Below, piece by piece: positions 18,750 through 29,535 of a stretch of 64,000 nt of DNA. Made by a program: the position numbers and the translations under genes. A model generated the notes under the pieces. That model was not told the DNA's origin and did not search any database. It saw only the letters and a list, made by a program, of their open reading frames with translations. The DNA comes from Duganella aquatilis (lineage in GTDB: Bacteria; Pseudomonadota; Gammaproteobacteria; Burkholderiales; Burkholderiaceae_D): assembly GCF_009674565.1 (NCBI RefSeq), contig NZ_WKJL01000006.1, positions 124,001 through 188,000 of the forward strand, in the 5' to 3' direction. Each line of letters begins with the position of its first letter. Position 1 is the first letter of the stretch.

Positions 18750-18832
18750 TTGGCATAATTGGAAAACATTCTTTTATATGAGGAATATTTCTTGCAGGTC
18801 GGTCTTGTGATTTGGCATAACAGCGCCCACAT
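18750..18832 (+). promoter_or_regulatory. lon promoter region with a heat-shock-like candidate
   Basis: Two candidates precede lon. The first is sigma-70-like: TTGGCA (18750-18755) and TTATAT (18774-18779) with an 18-bp spacer. The second is sigma-32-like: CTTGTGA (18804-18810) and CCCACAT (18826-18832), 15 bp apart. Heat-shock control of lon is well known, but the second match is imperfect. Confidence 0.35.
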
Positions 18833-18861
18833 CATAATCACGCTTTCACATAAGGTACGCC

Positions 18862-21273
<2,412 letters not shown>

Positions 21274-21297
21274 CGTTGTAGCTGTAATATCAATAAA

Positions 21298-21327
21298 ACA
21301 GGCGCTTATATAGCGCCTGTTTTTTTA
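21298..21327 (+). terminator. Intrinsic terminator after lon
   Basis: ACAGGCGCT / AGCGCCTGT stem (21298-21306 and 21312-21320) with a TATAT loop and eight consecutive T. Confidence 0.95.
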
Positions 21328-21355
21328 TTTTTACTTATTTTTCTATTGTGCAGCC

Positions 21356-21385
21356 TTGACACACTGGTGGGCTGGCTTGTTTAAT
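21356..21385 (+). promoter_or_regulatory. Sigma-70 promoter of hupB
   Basis: Consensus TTGACA (21356-21361) and TTTAAT (21380-21385) are 18 bp apart and lie about 72 bp before the start codon. Confidence 0.65.
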
Positions 21386-21456
21386 ACGGCCTGAAATTTT
21401 CGCGTTGCCGCATTTTAAGGCGGCAACAGATATAACCTATGTGACGGGGAATTGCT

Positions 21457-21729
21457 TTGAATAAGACTGAATTGATCGACCATATCGCTACCACCGCTGA
21501 TATTTCGAAAGCGGCTGCTGCTCGCGCACTGGACGCAGTGATTGACGGTGTTACCACCACCCTGCAAAAGAACGACAGCGTGACCCTGGTTGGCTTTGGT
21601 ACCTTCTCCGTGAGCGAACGCGCTGCCCGCACCGGCCGCAATCCGCGCACCAAAGAAGAGATCACCATCGACGCAGCTAAAGTTCCTAAATTTAAAGCTG
21701 GTAAAGCTTTGAAAGATGCTGTAAACTAA
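21457..21729 (+). CDS. hupB: Nucleoid protein HU-beta
   Basis: 90-residue histone-like DNA-bending protein. [27 protein letters not shown] and the DNA-binding arm [20 protein letters not shown] are diagnostic. Translation begins at TTG (21457), supported by GGGGA 6 nt upstream and by the exact N-terminus of the family; no ATG is available in frame. It sits between lon and the tRNA-Val/Asp cluster, the common betaproteobacterial arrangement. Confidence 0.95.
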   Translation: MNKTELIDHIATTADISKAAAARALDAVIDGVTTTLQKNDSVTLVGFGTFSVSERAARTGRNPRTKEEITIDAAKVPKFKAGKALKDAVN

Positions 21730-21779
21730 CGGACTTCGGTGAGCAGCACAGGCTGTAAAGCTGTTCACCACAGGCAAAC

Positions 21780-21855
21780 GGGCGGTTAGCTCAGTTGGTA
21801 GAGCGGAGCCCTTACAAGGCTTAGGTCGGGAGTTCGAGCCTCTCACCGCCCACCA
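21780..21855 (+). tRNA. tRNA-Val (UAC)
   Basis: 76 nt with encoded CCA. The acceptor GGGCGGT/ACCGCCC is perfect, the anticodon stem GAGCC/GGCTT contains one G-U pair, and the loop CTTACAA gives anticodon UAC. D-arm and T-arm are intact. Confidence 0.96.
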
Positions 21856-21923
21856 GATGTTTGAAAAAACAAGTTTGCCAAAACGTAAGTTTTAAAGTAG
21901 TATGTAGCACCTTGTAGTTTGCT

Positions 21924-22000
21924 GGAGCGGTAGTTCAGTTGGTTAGAATACCGGCCTGTCACGCCGGGGGTCGCGGGTTCGAGTCCCGTCCGCTCCGCCA
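21924..22000 (+). tRNA. tRNA-Asp (GUC), copy 1
   Basis: 77 nt with CCA. The acceptor GGAGCGG/CCGCTCC pairs fully, and the anticodon loop CTGTCAC gives GUC. It is identical in sequence to the next tRNA gene 27 bp downstream. Confidence 0.97.
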
Positions 22001-22027
22001 GCAAATACAAATCGAGTAGTACCCAAA

Positions 22028-22104
22028 GGAGCGGTAGTTCAGTTGGTTAGAATACCGGCCTGTCACGCCGGGGGTCGCGGGTTCGAGTCCCGTCCGCTCC
22101 GCCA
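22028..22104 (+). tRNA. tRNA-Asp (GUC), copy 2
   Basis: An exact second copy of the 77-nt tRNA-Asp, a recent tandem duplication. The tRNA-Val/Asp/Asp transcript is ended by the terminator at 22115-22147. Confidence 0.97.
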
Positions 22105-22114
22105 AGAACAAGAT

Positions 22115-22147
22115 ACCCCGCAGCTTATATGAGCTGCGGGGTTTTTC
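22115..22147 (+). terminator. Intrinsic terminator of the tRNA cluster
   Basis: ACCCCGCAGCT / AGCTGCGGGGT, an 11-bp stem (22115-22125 and 22132-22142), followed by a T-rich tail. Confidence 0.93.
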
Positions 22148-22170
22148 TTTTTCGGGCCTATAATTCAACA

Positions 22171-22199
22171 TTGAATATCCGATATATTCCTTGTAAAAT
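22171..22199 (+). promoter_or_regulatory. Sigma-70 promoter of ppiD
   Basis: TTGAAT (22171-22176) and TAAAAT (22194-22199) have an ideal 17-bp spacer. Transcription would start near 22206, about 70 nt before the ppiD ATG. Confidence 0.55.
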
Positions 22200-22214
22200 C
22201 CAGCAACCGGAATT

Positions 22215-22238
22215 GGCGAACGCGAGTTCGCCTTTTTT
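22215..22238 (+). terminator. Leader hairpin with T-run between the ppiD promoter and ppiD
   Basis: GGCGAAC-GCGA-GTTCGCC, a 7-bp stem with a GNRA tetraloop, is followed by six T. By structure it is a complete intrinsic terminator. It lies only 37 bp before the ppiD start and about 10 nt after the predicted transcription start. It may act as a second terminator of the tRNA transcript or attenuate ppiD. Confidence 0.75.
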
Positions 22239-22275
22239 GTATGTGCAAGTCCCACTCAATCCGAATTGGCAGACC

Positions 22276-24189
22276 ATGTTTGAATTTATTCGTACCCATC
22301 AACGTTTGATGCAAATCTTCCTGGCGATCATCATCGTGCCATCGTTTGCATTTGTCGGCATCGGCAGTTACAAAAGCTTTGGCGACGACGCCAGCACCAT
22401 CGCCAAGATCGATGGCAAGCCTTTGAGCCAGCAGGAGTTCGACAACGCCGTGCGCAATCAGCTGGATACCTACCGCCAGCGCCTTGGCGCGCAGTTCGAC
22501 CAGAAAATGTTCGACACGCCGGAGTTCAAGCAGAACATCTTCGACCAGCTGATCGCGCAACGCGCCATCGCTGCAGAAGTCATCCATAACAACCTGAGCG
22601 TGTCCGACGCGCAGCTGCAAAAAGCCATCATCGACATGTTCGGCGGCCCTGGCGCTTTCGACAAGGAGCGCTACATCGCCATCCTGACCGCGCAAGGCAT
22701 CCGTCCTGAAGACAACGACGCCCGCATGCGCCGCGACATGGCGCTGCAGCAGCTGGCCACCTCCATCGAAGGCACCGGCTTCGCGCCGCGCACCGTCGCC
22801 AAGACCCTGTCCGACATCGCCTCGCAAGAGCGCGAAGTGCAGGAACTGCTGCTGCCGGTGGCCGACTTCGTGCCGCAGGTCAAAGTGACCGACGAGATGG
22901 TCAAGGCTTTCTACGACAAGAACAGCAAGTTCTTCGAAGTGCCTGAGCAGGCCAAGATCGAATACGTGGTGCTGAACAACGACGCCGTGATGAGCCAGGT
23001 CAGCGTGACCGACACCGAAGTGTCGGACTACTACGCCAAGAACTCGGCCCAGTTCACCACGCCGGAAACCCGCCGCGCCAGCCACATCCTGATCGCCGTG
23101 AAGAAGGGCGCCAGCGCCGCCGACACCGCGGCCGCCAAGGCCAAGGCCGAAGCCATCGTGGCCGAACTGCGCAAGACCCCTGGCGACTTCGCCAAGGTGG
23201 CCAAAGCCAAATCGGAAGATCCAGGTTCGGCCGAGCAGGGCGGCGATCTGGGCGTGATCGAAAAAGGCGTGATGGTAGCGCCGGTCGAAGCCGCCATCGG
23301 CAAGCTGAAGCAAGGCGAGATCAGCGATGCGGTGCAGTCGGAATTCGGCTTCCACGTGCTGACCGTGACCGAGCTGAAGCCAGCCGTGGTCAAGCCGCTG
23401 GACGTGGTGAAAGCCGACATCACCGATCTGCTGAAGAAGCAGAAGGCCGCCAAGAAGTACTCGGAAATGGCTGAAACCTTCACCAACACCGTCTACGAAC
23501 AAGCGGACAGCCTGAAACCGGTTGCCGACAAGCTGGGCCTGAAGATCGAGACCGCCGCCAACGTATCGCGCACCGCATCGCCGGCCGCCGGCGCCGCAGC
23601 GTTCAACAACGCCAAGTTCCTGAGCGCGCTGTTCTCCAACGATTCGCTGAGCAGCAAGCGCAATACCGAAGCGGTTGAGACTGCACCGAGCACCCTGGTG
23701 TCGGGCCGTATCGTCGAATTCAAGCCGGCGAGCAAGCGTCCGCTGGCCGAAGTCGATGCGCAGATCCGTCAGCGCGTGACCATGGAAGAAGCCGCCAAAC
23801 TGGCCGCCAAAGCTGGCGAAGAGAAACTGGCTGCCTTCAAGAAGTCTGGCGATGCGACCGGTTTCGGCGCCGCCAAGCTGGTGTCGCGCTCCAAGCCTGA
23901 TGGCATCAACGGCCTGGCCATGCAGTCGATCATGAAGGCCGACGCCACCAAACTGCCAGCTTACGTTGGCGTTGACGTGCCAGGCATGGGTTACGGCGTG
24001 TACCGCATCGGCAAAGTGCAGCAGCCTGCCACCGCCGATGAGGCGCAGCGCAAATCGGAAGCCGATCAGATCGGCAACCTGTTGGCGCAGCAAGAGATGG
24101 CGCAGTACATCGAGTTCCTGAAGCAAAAGGCCAAGGTCAAAATCCTCAAGCCGGTTGCGACGACAACCACCGTGACTGAAGTGAAGTAA
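22276..24189 (+). CDS. ppiD: Periplasmic folding chaperone / peptidyl-prolyl isomerase PpiD
   Basis: 637-residue inner-membrane-anchored chaperone of the SurA/PpiD type that assists folding of exported proteins. Order: short cytoplasmic N-terminus, one transmembrane segment (about residues 12-33, IFLAIIIVPSFAFVGIGS), SurA-like N-domain, parvulin domain (about 260-365, with RASHILIAV and GGDLGVIEKG), and C-terminal helical region. The start MFEFIRTHQRLMQ at 22276 is the family start; longer upstream frames run through the leader hairpin. It closes the proteostasis block and has its own promoter and terminator. Confidence 0.94.
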   Translation: MFEFIRTHQRLMQIFLAIIIVPSFAFVGIGSYKSFGDDASTIAKIDGKPLSQQEFDNAVRNQLDTYRQRLGAQFDQKMFDTPEFKQNIFDQLIAQRAIAAEVIHNNLSVSDAQLQKAIIDMFGGPGAFDKERYIAILTAQGIRPEDNDARMRRDMALQQLATSIEGTGFAPRTVAKTLSDIASQEREVQELLLPVADFVPQVKVTDEMVKAFYDKNSKFFEVPEQAKIEYVVLNNDAVMSQVSVTDTEVSDYYAKNSAQFTTPETRRASHILIAVKKGASAADTAAAKAKAEAIVAELRKTPGDFAKVAKAKSEDPGSAEQGGDLGVIEKGVMVAPVEAAIGKLKQGEISDAVQSEFGFHVLTVTELKPAVVKPLDVVKADITDLLKKQKAAKKYSEMAETFTNTVYEQADSLKPVADKLGLKIETAANVSRTASPAAGAAAFNNAKFLSALFSNDSLSSKRNTEAVETAPSTLVSGRIVEFKPASKRPLAEVDAQIRQRVTMEEAAKLAAKAGEEKLAAFKKSGDATGFGAAKLVSRSKPDGINGLAMQSIMKADATKLPAYVGVDVPGMGYGVYRIGKVQQPATADEAQRKSEADQIGNLLAQQEMAQYIEFLKQKAKVKILKPVATTTTVTEVK

Positions 24190-24195
24190 TCCAAC

Positions 24196-24221
24196 AAGGG
24201 CCGCAACTAGCGGCCCTTTTT
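24196..24221 (+). terminator. Intrinsic terminator after ppiD
   Basis: AAGGGCCGC / GCGGCCCTT stem (24196-24204 and 24210-24218) with a T-run, ending 4 bp before the next gene. Confidence 0.88.
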
Positions 24222-24224
24222 ACA

Positions 24225-25112
24225 ATGACGCAAACCAGGGGAACGCTGCTCGGCCTCGCTGCCATTCTGTTGTGGAGCACGGCGCCATCGCTGCTACGCC
24301 TGTTCAGCGAAAGCGCCGGCGCGGTGGCCGGGGCGGCGATGATCTACACGCTGGCCTCGCTGATGCTGCTGGTGTTGCGCGGCTGGACGCCGCTGCGGCT
24401 GTATCCGCGTCGCTACCTGCTGATCGGCGGCGCGCTGTTCGCCGGCTACGAGGTGGCGCTGGCCCTGGCGTTGGGCTTCGCGCAGGACCGCACCCAGGCG
24501 ATTGAAGTCGGCCTGCTCAACTATTTGTGGCCTTGCCTGACCGTTGCGCTGATGGTGCTGAACGGCCGCCAGCGCGCCAAGCTGTGGCTGGCGCCCGGAC
24601 TCCTGTTCTCGCTGCTCGGCGTGGCGTGGATACTGGGTGGCGGCGAAGGCTGGTCGCCCGCGCACATCGCGGCCAATGCGGCGCACAATCCCCTGAGTTA
24701 CGGACTGGCACTGGCCGGCGCGCTGCTGTGGGCGGTGTACTGCACGGCCGCCAAGCCGCTGGCGCAGGGCACGGATGCCATCGTGCCGTTCTTTATGCTG
24801 ACCAGTGTGGTGTTGTGGCTGAAGTTCGCGGCGAGCGGCGCGGCGCTGCCTGCGGTGGGCGGTGTCGGCACGGTCGCGGCGCTACTGTGCGCGGCGGCGG
24901 TGATGGCGCTGGGATATGCCAGCTGGAATCGCGCACTGGCGCATGGCAATCTGGCGCTGCTGGCTGCGGTGTCGTATGCGGCGCCGGTGCTGTCCTCGGC
25001 ATTCAGCGCCGCCATTTTGCGTACCGCGTTGCCGGCCAGTTTCTGGCAAGGCGCGGCGATGGTGACGGCGGGCTCCCTGTGCTGCTGGTGGGCTACCCGC
25101 CGGACTGCTTAG
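24225..25112 (+). CDS. yddG: EamA/DMT-family exporter, YddG-like (aromatic amino acid)
   Basis: 295 residues, ten predicted membrane helices in two EamA repeats. The block TQAIEVGLLNYLWPCLTV in the first repeat is characteristic of YddG-type aromatic amino acid exporters. The start codon lies directly behind the ppiD terminator, and no strong Shine-Dalgarno is visible, so expression may be weak. It converges on the TonB receptor gene, the two stop codons overlapping by 2 bp. Substrate assignment is by family only. Confidence 0.82.
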   Translation: MTQTRGTLLGLAAILLWSTAPSLLRLFSESAGAVAGAAMIYTLASLMLLVLRGWTPLRLYPRRYLLIGGALFAGYEVALALALGFAQDRTQAIEVGLLNYLWPCLTVALMVLNGRQRAKLWLAPGLLFSLLGVAWILGGGEGWSPAHIAANAAHNPLSYGLALAGALLWAVYCTAAKPLAQGTDAIVPFFMLTSVVLWLKFAASGAALPAVGGVGTVAALLCAAAVMALGYASWNRALAHGNLALLAAVSYAAPVLSSAFSAAILRTALPASFWQGAAMVTAGSLCCWWATRRTA

Positions 25113-27577
25113 TACGTGTAGTTCAAACGCGCGTAGTAGTAGCCGCCGTTGATGCCGATCGGCGAGAACGAAGGATACTGCGTCACCGCCGCCGTGTTCA
25201 GCGCAGCGCGCGCCGCCGCGATGTACGCCTGGTTCACCTTGTCCGGATACTTGTTGAACAGGTTGTTGGCGCCGACCGATGCGGTCAGTGCCTTGGTCAG
25301 GCGGTACGATACTTCCAGGTCGGTGGTCGCCAGCGTCTTGATCTTGGTCTCGTAGTAGGTCACGTTGTCCAGCGAGTTATAGTTGGACGACGGGCCGTAG
25401 ATCGATTCGCGCAGATTGACGCTCCAGTCGCCTTTCTTCCACAACGCACCCAGATTCACGCGCACCTTCGGCGACGATTTCTCCAGCGAGGCGATCGCTG
25501 CCTGGTCCAGCAGCTTCTGCGGCAGCAGTTGCGACGGCGCCTGGTTGACCTTGGTCACCTCCACCTTGTTGTAGTTGGCGGCGGCCGACCAGTCGACCTT
25601 GCCTGCATCGCCGAAGTTGCTGCCATACGAGAACACCGCTTCGACGCCCTGGTCCTTGGTGTTGGCGGCGTTGGAGAAGATGCTGATGCCGGTCTTGGTC
25701 ACGGTCGGGTCCAGGATATTGCCGTTGGCCTTGATGGCAGCCACCACCGCCGGCGCGTTCACCGCATTGCCCGAGCCAAACACCGTGCCGCTGCCGATGA
25801 TGCGGTCGTGGATGTTGATGCTGTAGGCATCCACCGTCAGCGTGGCTTTTGGCATCGGATGCAGCACGAAGCCGACGCTGTAGTTCTGGGACTTCTCAGG
25901 TTTCAGGCCGTTGATGCCGACCAGCGCCGCCGCCGGCGAGTTCGGCGCCAGCTGCACCGACGCCTGCGTTGGCGACACGTTGGTGGCCGAGTAGTACTGC
26001 TCGGCCATGGTCGGCGCGCGGAAGCCGTTGCTGACCGTGCCGCGCAGCGCGAACTCTGGCGTGAAGTCGTAGCGGCCGGTGATCTTGCCCACGCGTGCGC
26101 TGCCGAAGTCGCTGTAGTTCTCGTAGCGCGCCGCCACGTCCAGCTTCAGGTTGGCGATCGGCGAGCCGGCCAGGTCGATGTACACCGATTTGTTGTTGCG
26201 GTTGTGGCTGCCGGCGTCGGTCAGCGAGAAACCAGGATACGATTGCGAGCCTTCCTTGTAGCGCGAGGCGGCGTCGCCGGCGCCGATTTCATAGGTGTCG
26301 CGGCGATATTCCAGGCCCGCAGCCACCGACAGCGGCGTGGCCCAGCCAACCGCGTATTCATTGCTGATGTCCAGCGAGGTGGTCCATTGGCTGGCGGTGA
26401 AGGCGCCGGCGTGGAAATTGGTCGGCGTCGAACCGGTGTCGTTGTAGAGCGCGATGTTGGCCGAGTTGATCACGCCGATGTCGGCCTTGTCCTGGCCGTA
26501 GGTGGAGCTCAAGTCCCAGTTCCAGCCGGCCGCCGTGCCGCGCGCGCCGCCGGTGAACGCATAGTCCTTCTCGTCCATCGCTTCCAGCGGGTTGAAGCCG
26601 TTCGGATAGATCTTCGGCAGGCGGTTCGGCAGGCGGTAGTTTTCGTACGACTGCGCGGTCTTCTTGCCGTAGGTGGCAAGGCTGTACAGCTCGACGCCGC
26701 CCAGATCGACGCCGGCGTTCAGCGACAGCAGCGAGATGTGGTAGGCGGCGTCGCCGGAGATCTTGTTCGCGTACGGGTAGCCGTCGGCCTTGGTCAGGGT
26801 CGGCATGGCCGCCATGTTGGCGGCGCTGACCACGCGCGGGTCGATGTCGGAGCGGTCGCTGTGGCCGTGGTATTTGTGTTCGCCGGTGATGTTGATGTAG
26901 CTGTTGTCGCTCGGTGCGAAGCCCTGGTTGAAGGAGACGTCGCCGGTCTGGCCGCCCTGGTCGATATAGGCGCCGCCGGTGGTGGTCAGCGAGCCGCCCG
27001 AGCTGTCTTTCTTCAGGATGATGTTGATCACGCCGGCAATCGCGTCGGTGCCGTACTGGGCGGCGGCGCCGTCCTGCAGCACCTCGATGTGGTCGATGGC
27101 GGCGACCGGGATGAAGTTCAGGTCGGTCGCGGCGCCGCCCTGGAACGGCCCGGACAGCACGGCCAGGTTGGCGGTGGTGTGGCGGCGCTTGCCGTTGACC
27201 AGCACCAGCGTGTCGTTCGGGCTGAGGCCGCGCAGGCGGGCCGACAGCGTCAGGTTGGCGGTGTCGCCGCCGAAGGCCTGGGCGGTGAAGGAGGGCAGAT
27301 TCTGCGCCAGCGCCTGGATCAGGTCGGGCTGGCCGGTACGCTCCAGCGAACCGGAGTCAAGCACCTGGATCGGCGAGGCGCTGTCGACGGCTTTCAGGCC
27401 ACTGCGGCGGGTGCCGGTGACGATGACGGCTTCCACATTGTCGGTCACGACCGGTGCGGCAGGCGTGGCGACGGCGGTGTCATCGGCCGCAAAGGCGGCG
27501 GAGGCGGCCGCAGCTTGCATGGCCAGCAGAACGGCTTGGGTCAACAGACGGCGCTTGATGTGCTTGGGGTGCTTCAT
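25109..27577 (-). CDS. TonB-dependent outer-membrane receptor
   Basis: 822 residues. A signal peptide (about 1-31, ending AAFAADD) is followed by the plug domain (VEAVIVTGTRR, a TonB-box-like stretch; LIQALAQNLPSF; VLQDGAAAQYGTDAIAGVINIILK) and a 22-strand barrel ending in an aromatic residue (NYTY). It resembles the large TonB receptors that import carbohydrates or other nutrients rather than a recognisable siderophore receptor, but the ligand cannot be told. AAGGAG precedes the ATG. A 15-bp palindrome about 70 bp upstream is a possible operator. No inner-membrane transporter is adjacent. Confidence 0.92.
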   Translation of the reverse strand: MKHPKHIKRRLLTQAVLLAMQAAAASAAFAADDTAVATPAAPVVTDNVEAVIVTGTRRSGLKAVDSASPIQVLDSGSLERTGQPDLIQALAQNLPSFTAQAFGGDTANLTLSARLRGLSPNDTLVLVNGKRRHTTANLAVLSGPFQGGAATDLNFIPVAAIDHIEVLQDGAAAQYGTDAIAGVINIILKKDSSGGSLTTTGGAYIDQGGQTGDVSFNQGFAPSDNSYINITGEHKYHGHSDRSDIDPRVVSAANMAAMPTLTKADGYPYANKISGDAAYHISLLSLNAGVDLGGVELYSLATYGKKTAQSYENYRLPNRLPKIYPNGFNPLEAMDEKDYAFTGGARGTAAGWNWDLSSTYGQDKADIGVINSANIALYNDTGSTPTNFHAGAFTASQWTTSLDISNEYAVGWATPLSVAAGLEYRRDTYEIGAGDAASRYKEGSQSYPGFSLTDAGSHNRNNKSVYIDLAGSPIANLKLDVAARYENYSDFGSARVGKITGRYDFTPEFALRGTVSNGFRAPTMAEQYYSATNVSPTQASVQLAPNSPAAALVGINGLKPEKSQNYSVGFVLHPMPKATLTVDAYSINIHDRIIGSGTVFGSGNAVNAPAVVAAIKANGNILDPTVTKTGISIFSNAANTKDQGVEAVFSYGSNFGDAGKVDWSAAANYNKVEVTKVNQAPSQLLPQKLLDQAAIASLEKSSPKVRVNLGALWKKGDWSVNLRESIYGPSSNYNSLDNVTYYETKIKTLATTDLEVSYRLTKALTASVGANNLFNKYPDKVNQAYIAAARAALNTAAVTQYPSFSPIGINGGYYYARLNYTY

Positions 27578-27647
27578 TGGTACCGCTCCTTCAAGGTTTA
27601 AGAAATGAAACTAAAGCAATTTTTCTTAACTCTTCGCAAAAGCCATG

Positions 27648-27662
27648 CCATGAATTTCATGG
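27648..27662. promoter_or_regulatory. Palindromic operator candidate upstream of the TonB receptor
   Basis: CCATGAATTTCATGG is a perfect 7+1+7 inverted repeat. It is flanked by AGCCATG at 27642-27648 and 27667-27673 as direct repeats. It lies 71 bp upstream of the receptor start in a 261-bp gene-free stretch (27578-27838). That stretch also contains a GC hairpin (CGGGCC-TGGA-GGCCCG, 27782-27797) downstream of nothing obvious. Confidence 0.4.
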
Positions 27663-27838
27663 TGAAAGCCATGTAAATACTTTTTGCGGGAAGGATGGCG
27701 ACCGGCGCCGTCGATTACTTGGTGCGGCTACGTAGAACCCCTAAGCAGCACTACGGACGCTGCTTTGTAACAAAGTGTTTACGGGCCTGGAGGCCCGCAT
27801 GCACTATTTTGGGGGATGCACTGTTGTGGACGTTGTGG

Positions 27839-28900
27839 TTAACGCGTAGTGGCGATCAATTGTAGGGCAGCGGCGTTGAAAGCGGCGCTGTCGATGTCGT
27901 CCAATGCCAGCGGCACGGCCTGGCTGTAGCGGGTGAAATTGCGGTCGATGGAGCGCAGGTAGGCCGGATCGTAGTGGTCGGCCAGCAGTTCTTCCACCAG
28001 CGGCGCCATCTGGCCGGCGTCGGACATGGCGTGCCAGCGGGCGATCTTCTCGCGGCCGTGCAGCTGCGTCAGGTGCTCCAGCTGGCCGTTCAGCAGGGCC
28101 GGATCGCCGAGGAAGTGCTGGTAGTCCTGCATCAGCAGGCGCACGCGGTCGGCGCGCGACAGCGTCAGGGCGATGCAGTCGGCGGCGCGCATGGCATCCA
28201 TCAGCGCGGCGGGCACGCGCAGGTTGCCGACCTTTTTGCTCTCGGCCTCGACGAACACCGGCCGCGCCGGATCAAAGCGGCGCATAACGTCCCAGATATG
28301 GCGCTCGAACGCCTTCTGGCTCGGTTGCGGCTGACTTGGCAGCTGGCCCAGCACCGAACCGCGGTGCGCGGCCAGCTGTTCCAGGTCCAGCACCTGCGCG
28401 CCTTGCGCGTGCAGCGTCTCCAGCAGGCGGCTCTTGCCGCTGCCGGTGGTGCCGCACACCACCTTGAAATGCAGCGCCGGCGGCTGTTCCAGCGCCGTGT
28501 TCACTTCCTGGCGAAACGCCTTGTAGCCGCCGTCCAGTTGCACCACCGGCCAGCCGATCTTGGCCAGGATGTGCGCCATCGCGCCGCTGCGGTTGCCGCC
28601 GCGCCAGCAATAGACCAGCGGCCGCCAGTCGCGCGGCTTGTCGATCCACAGTTCCTCGATGTGCCTGGCGATGTTCCTGGCGACCAGGGCCGCGCCGACC
28701 TTCTTGGCGTCGAACGCGCCCACCTGCTTGTACATAGTGCCGATGCGGATGCGCTCCTCGTCGTCGAGCACCGGCGCGTTGATGGCGCCGGGCAGGTGGT
28801 CCTGCGCGAATTCGACCGGGCTGCGGGCGTCGATGATGGCGTCGAAGGTGTGGAGCTGGGCCAGCACCTGGTCGATGCCCAATACTTCTGGATACTTCAT
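27839..28900 (-). CDS. mnmH: tRNA 2-selenouridine synthase
   Basis: 353 residues. Replaces the 2-thio group of the wobble uridine by selenium, through a geranylated intermediate, in tRNAs for Lys, Glu and Gln. The N-terminal rhodanese domain has the catalytic Cys98 in VYCWRGGNRSG; the C-terminal P-loop domain has GTTGSGKS (150-157). It overlaps the upstream tesA by 4 bp (ATGA), so translation is coupled. No selD gene is in the window; its presence elsewhere would be required for selenium use. Confidence 0.94.
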   Translation of the reverse strand: MKYPEVLGIDQVLAQLHTFDAIIDARSPVEFAQDHLPGAINAPVLDDEERIRIGTMYKQVGAFDAKKVGAALVARNIARHIEELWIDKPRDWRPLVYCWRGGNRSGAMAHILAKIGWPVVQLDGGYKAFRQEVNTALEQPPALHFKVVCGTTGSGKSRLLETLHAQGAQVLDLEQLAAHRGSVLGQLPSQPQPSQKAFERHIWDVMRRFDPARPVFVEAESKKVGNLRVPAALMDAMRAADCIALTLSRADRVRLLMQDYQHFLGDPALLNGQLEHLTQLHGREKIARWHAMSDAGQMAPLVEELLADHYDPAYLRSIDRNFTRYSQAVPLALDDIDSAAFNAAALQLIATTR

Positions 28901-29535
28901 TTTGCCTTGATGGTTTTTTGCAGGGTAGGCCAGATATTGGCCAGGATGATCGAATGCGCCTCGGCCAGCGGATGCAGGCGGTCGGCCTGGAACAGCTGCG
29001 GCTTGTCGGCCACGCCATCGAGCATGAACGGCACCAGCGGCGCCTTGATGTCCTTGCTCAGCGTGCCGTACATGGCGAAGAATTTGTCGGCGTAATCGCG
29101 GCCGTAGTTGGGTGGCATGCGCATGCCGATCAGCATCACCTTGGCGTCGGCCTTGGCCGCTTCGTCGTTCATGGCGCGCAGATTGGCCTGGGCGGCGGCC
29201 ACCGGCAGGCCGCGCAGGCCGTCGTTGGCGCCCAGTTCGATGACCACCAGGTCGGGCTTGTACTTGGTCAGCAGCGCGGGCAGGCGCGAGCGGCCGCCGC
29301 TGGTGGTCTCGCCGCTGACGCTGGCGTTGACCACCACCGCGTCGATCTTGTTTTGCTTGAGTTTCTGCTCGGCCAGCGCGACCCAGCCGGTGCCGCGCGA
29401 CAAGCCGTACTCGGCAGACAAACTATCTCCGAGCACAAGCACGGTTTTTGGTGCAGAATAGGCGCTCGCCGCTGCCGACAGCAGGAGCAGGGCGGCCAGT
29501 GATTTTCCAGATAAACGTTTAAACATATTCAGCAT
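28897..29535 (-). CDS. tesA: Arylesterase / SGNH lysophospholipase TesA
   Basis: 212-residue periplasmic SGNH hydrolase (acyl-CoA thioesterase I / lysophospholipase L1 family). The N-terminal signal peptide is cleaved near AYSA-PK. Block I GDSLS (Ser38), block III GAND, and block V DRLHP give the catalytic Ser, Asp and His. The start ATG at 29535 overlaps the divergent ybbA start by 2 bp in CATG; an internal ATG at 29526 (MFKRLSG) would give the same signal peptide and relieve the clash. Pairing with ybbA is widely conserved. Confidence 0.92.
   Translation of the reverse strand: MLNMFKRLSGKSLAALLLLSAAASAYSAPKTVLVLGDSLSAEYGLSRGTGWVALAEQKLKQNKIDAVVVNASVSGETTSGGRSRLPALLTKYKPDLVVIELGANDGLRGLPVAAAQANLRAMNDEAAKADAKVMLIGMRMPPNYGRDYADKFFAMYGTLSKDIKAPLVPFMLDGVADKPQLFQADRLHPLAEAHSIILANIWPTLQKTIKAK

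Noticed and set aside
21924-22104. Repeat array or CRISPR-like structure
   Set aside because: The repeated 77-bp units are two identical tRNA-Asp genes. No CRISPR array is present in the window.
24527-27601. A 3-kb plus-strand open frame opposite the TonB receptor
   Set aside because: Arg/Val/Gly-rich shadow translation without any motif; the receptor on the minus strand is clear.
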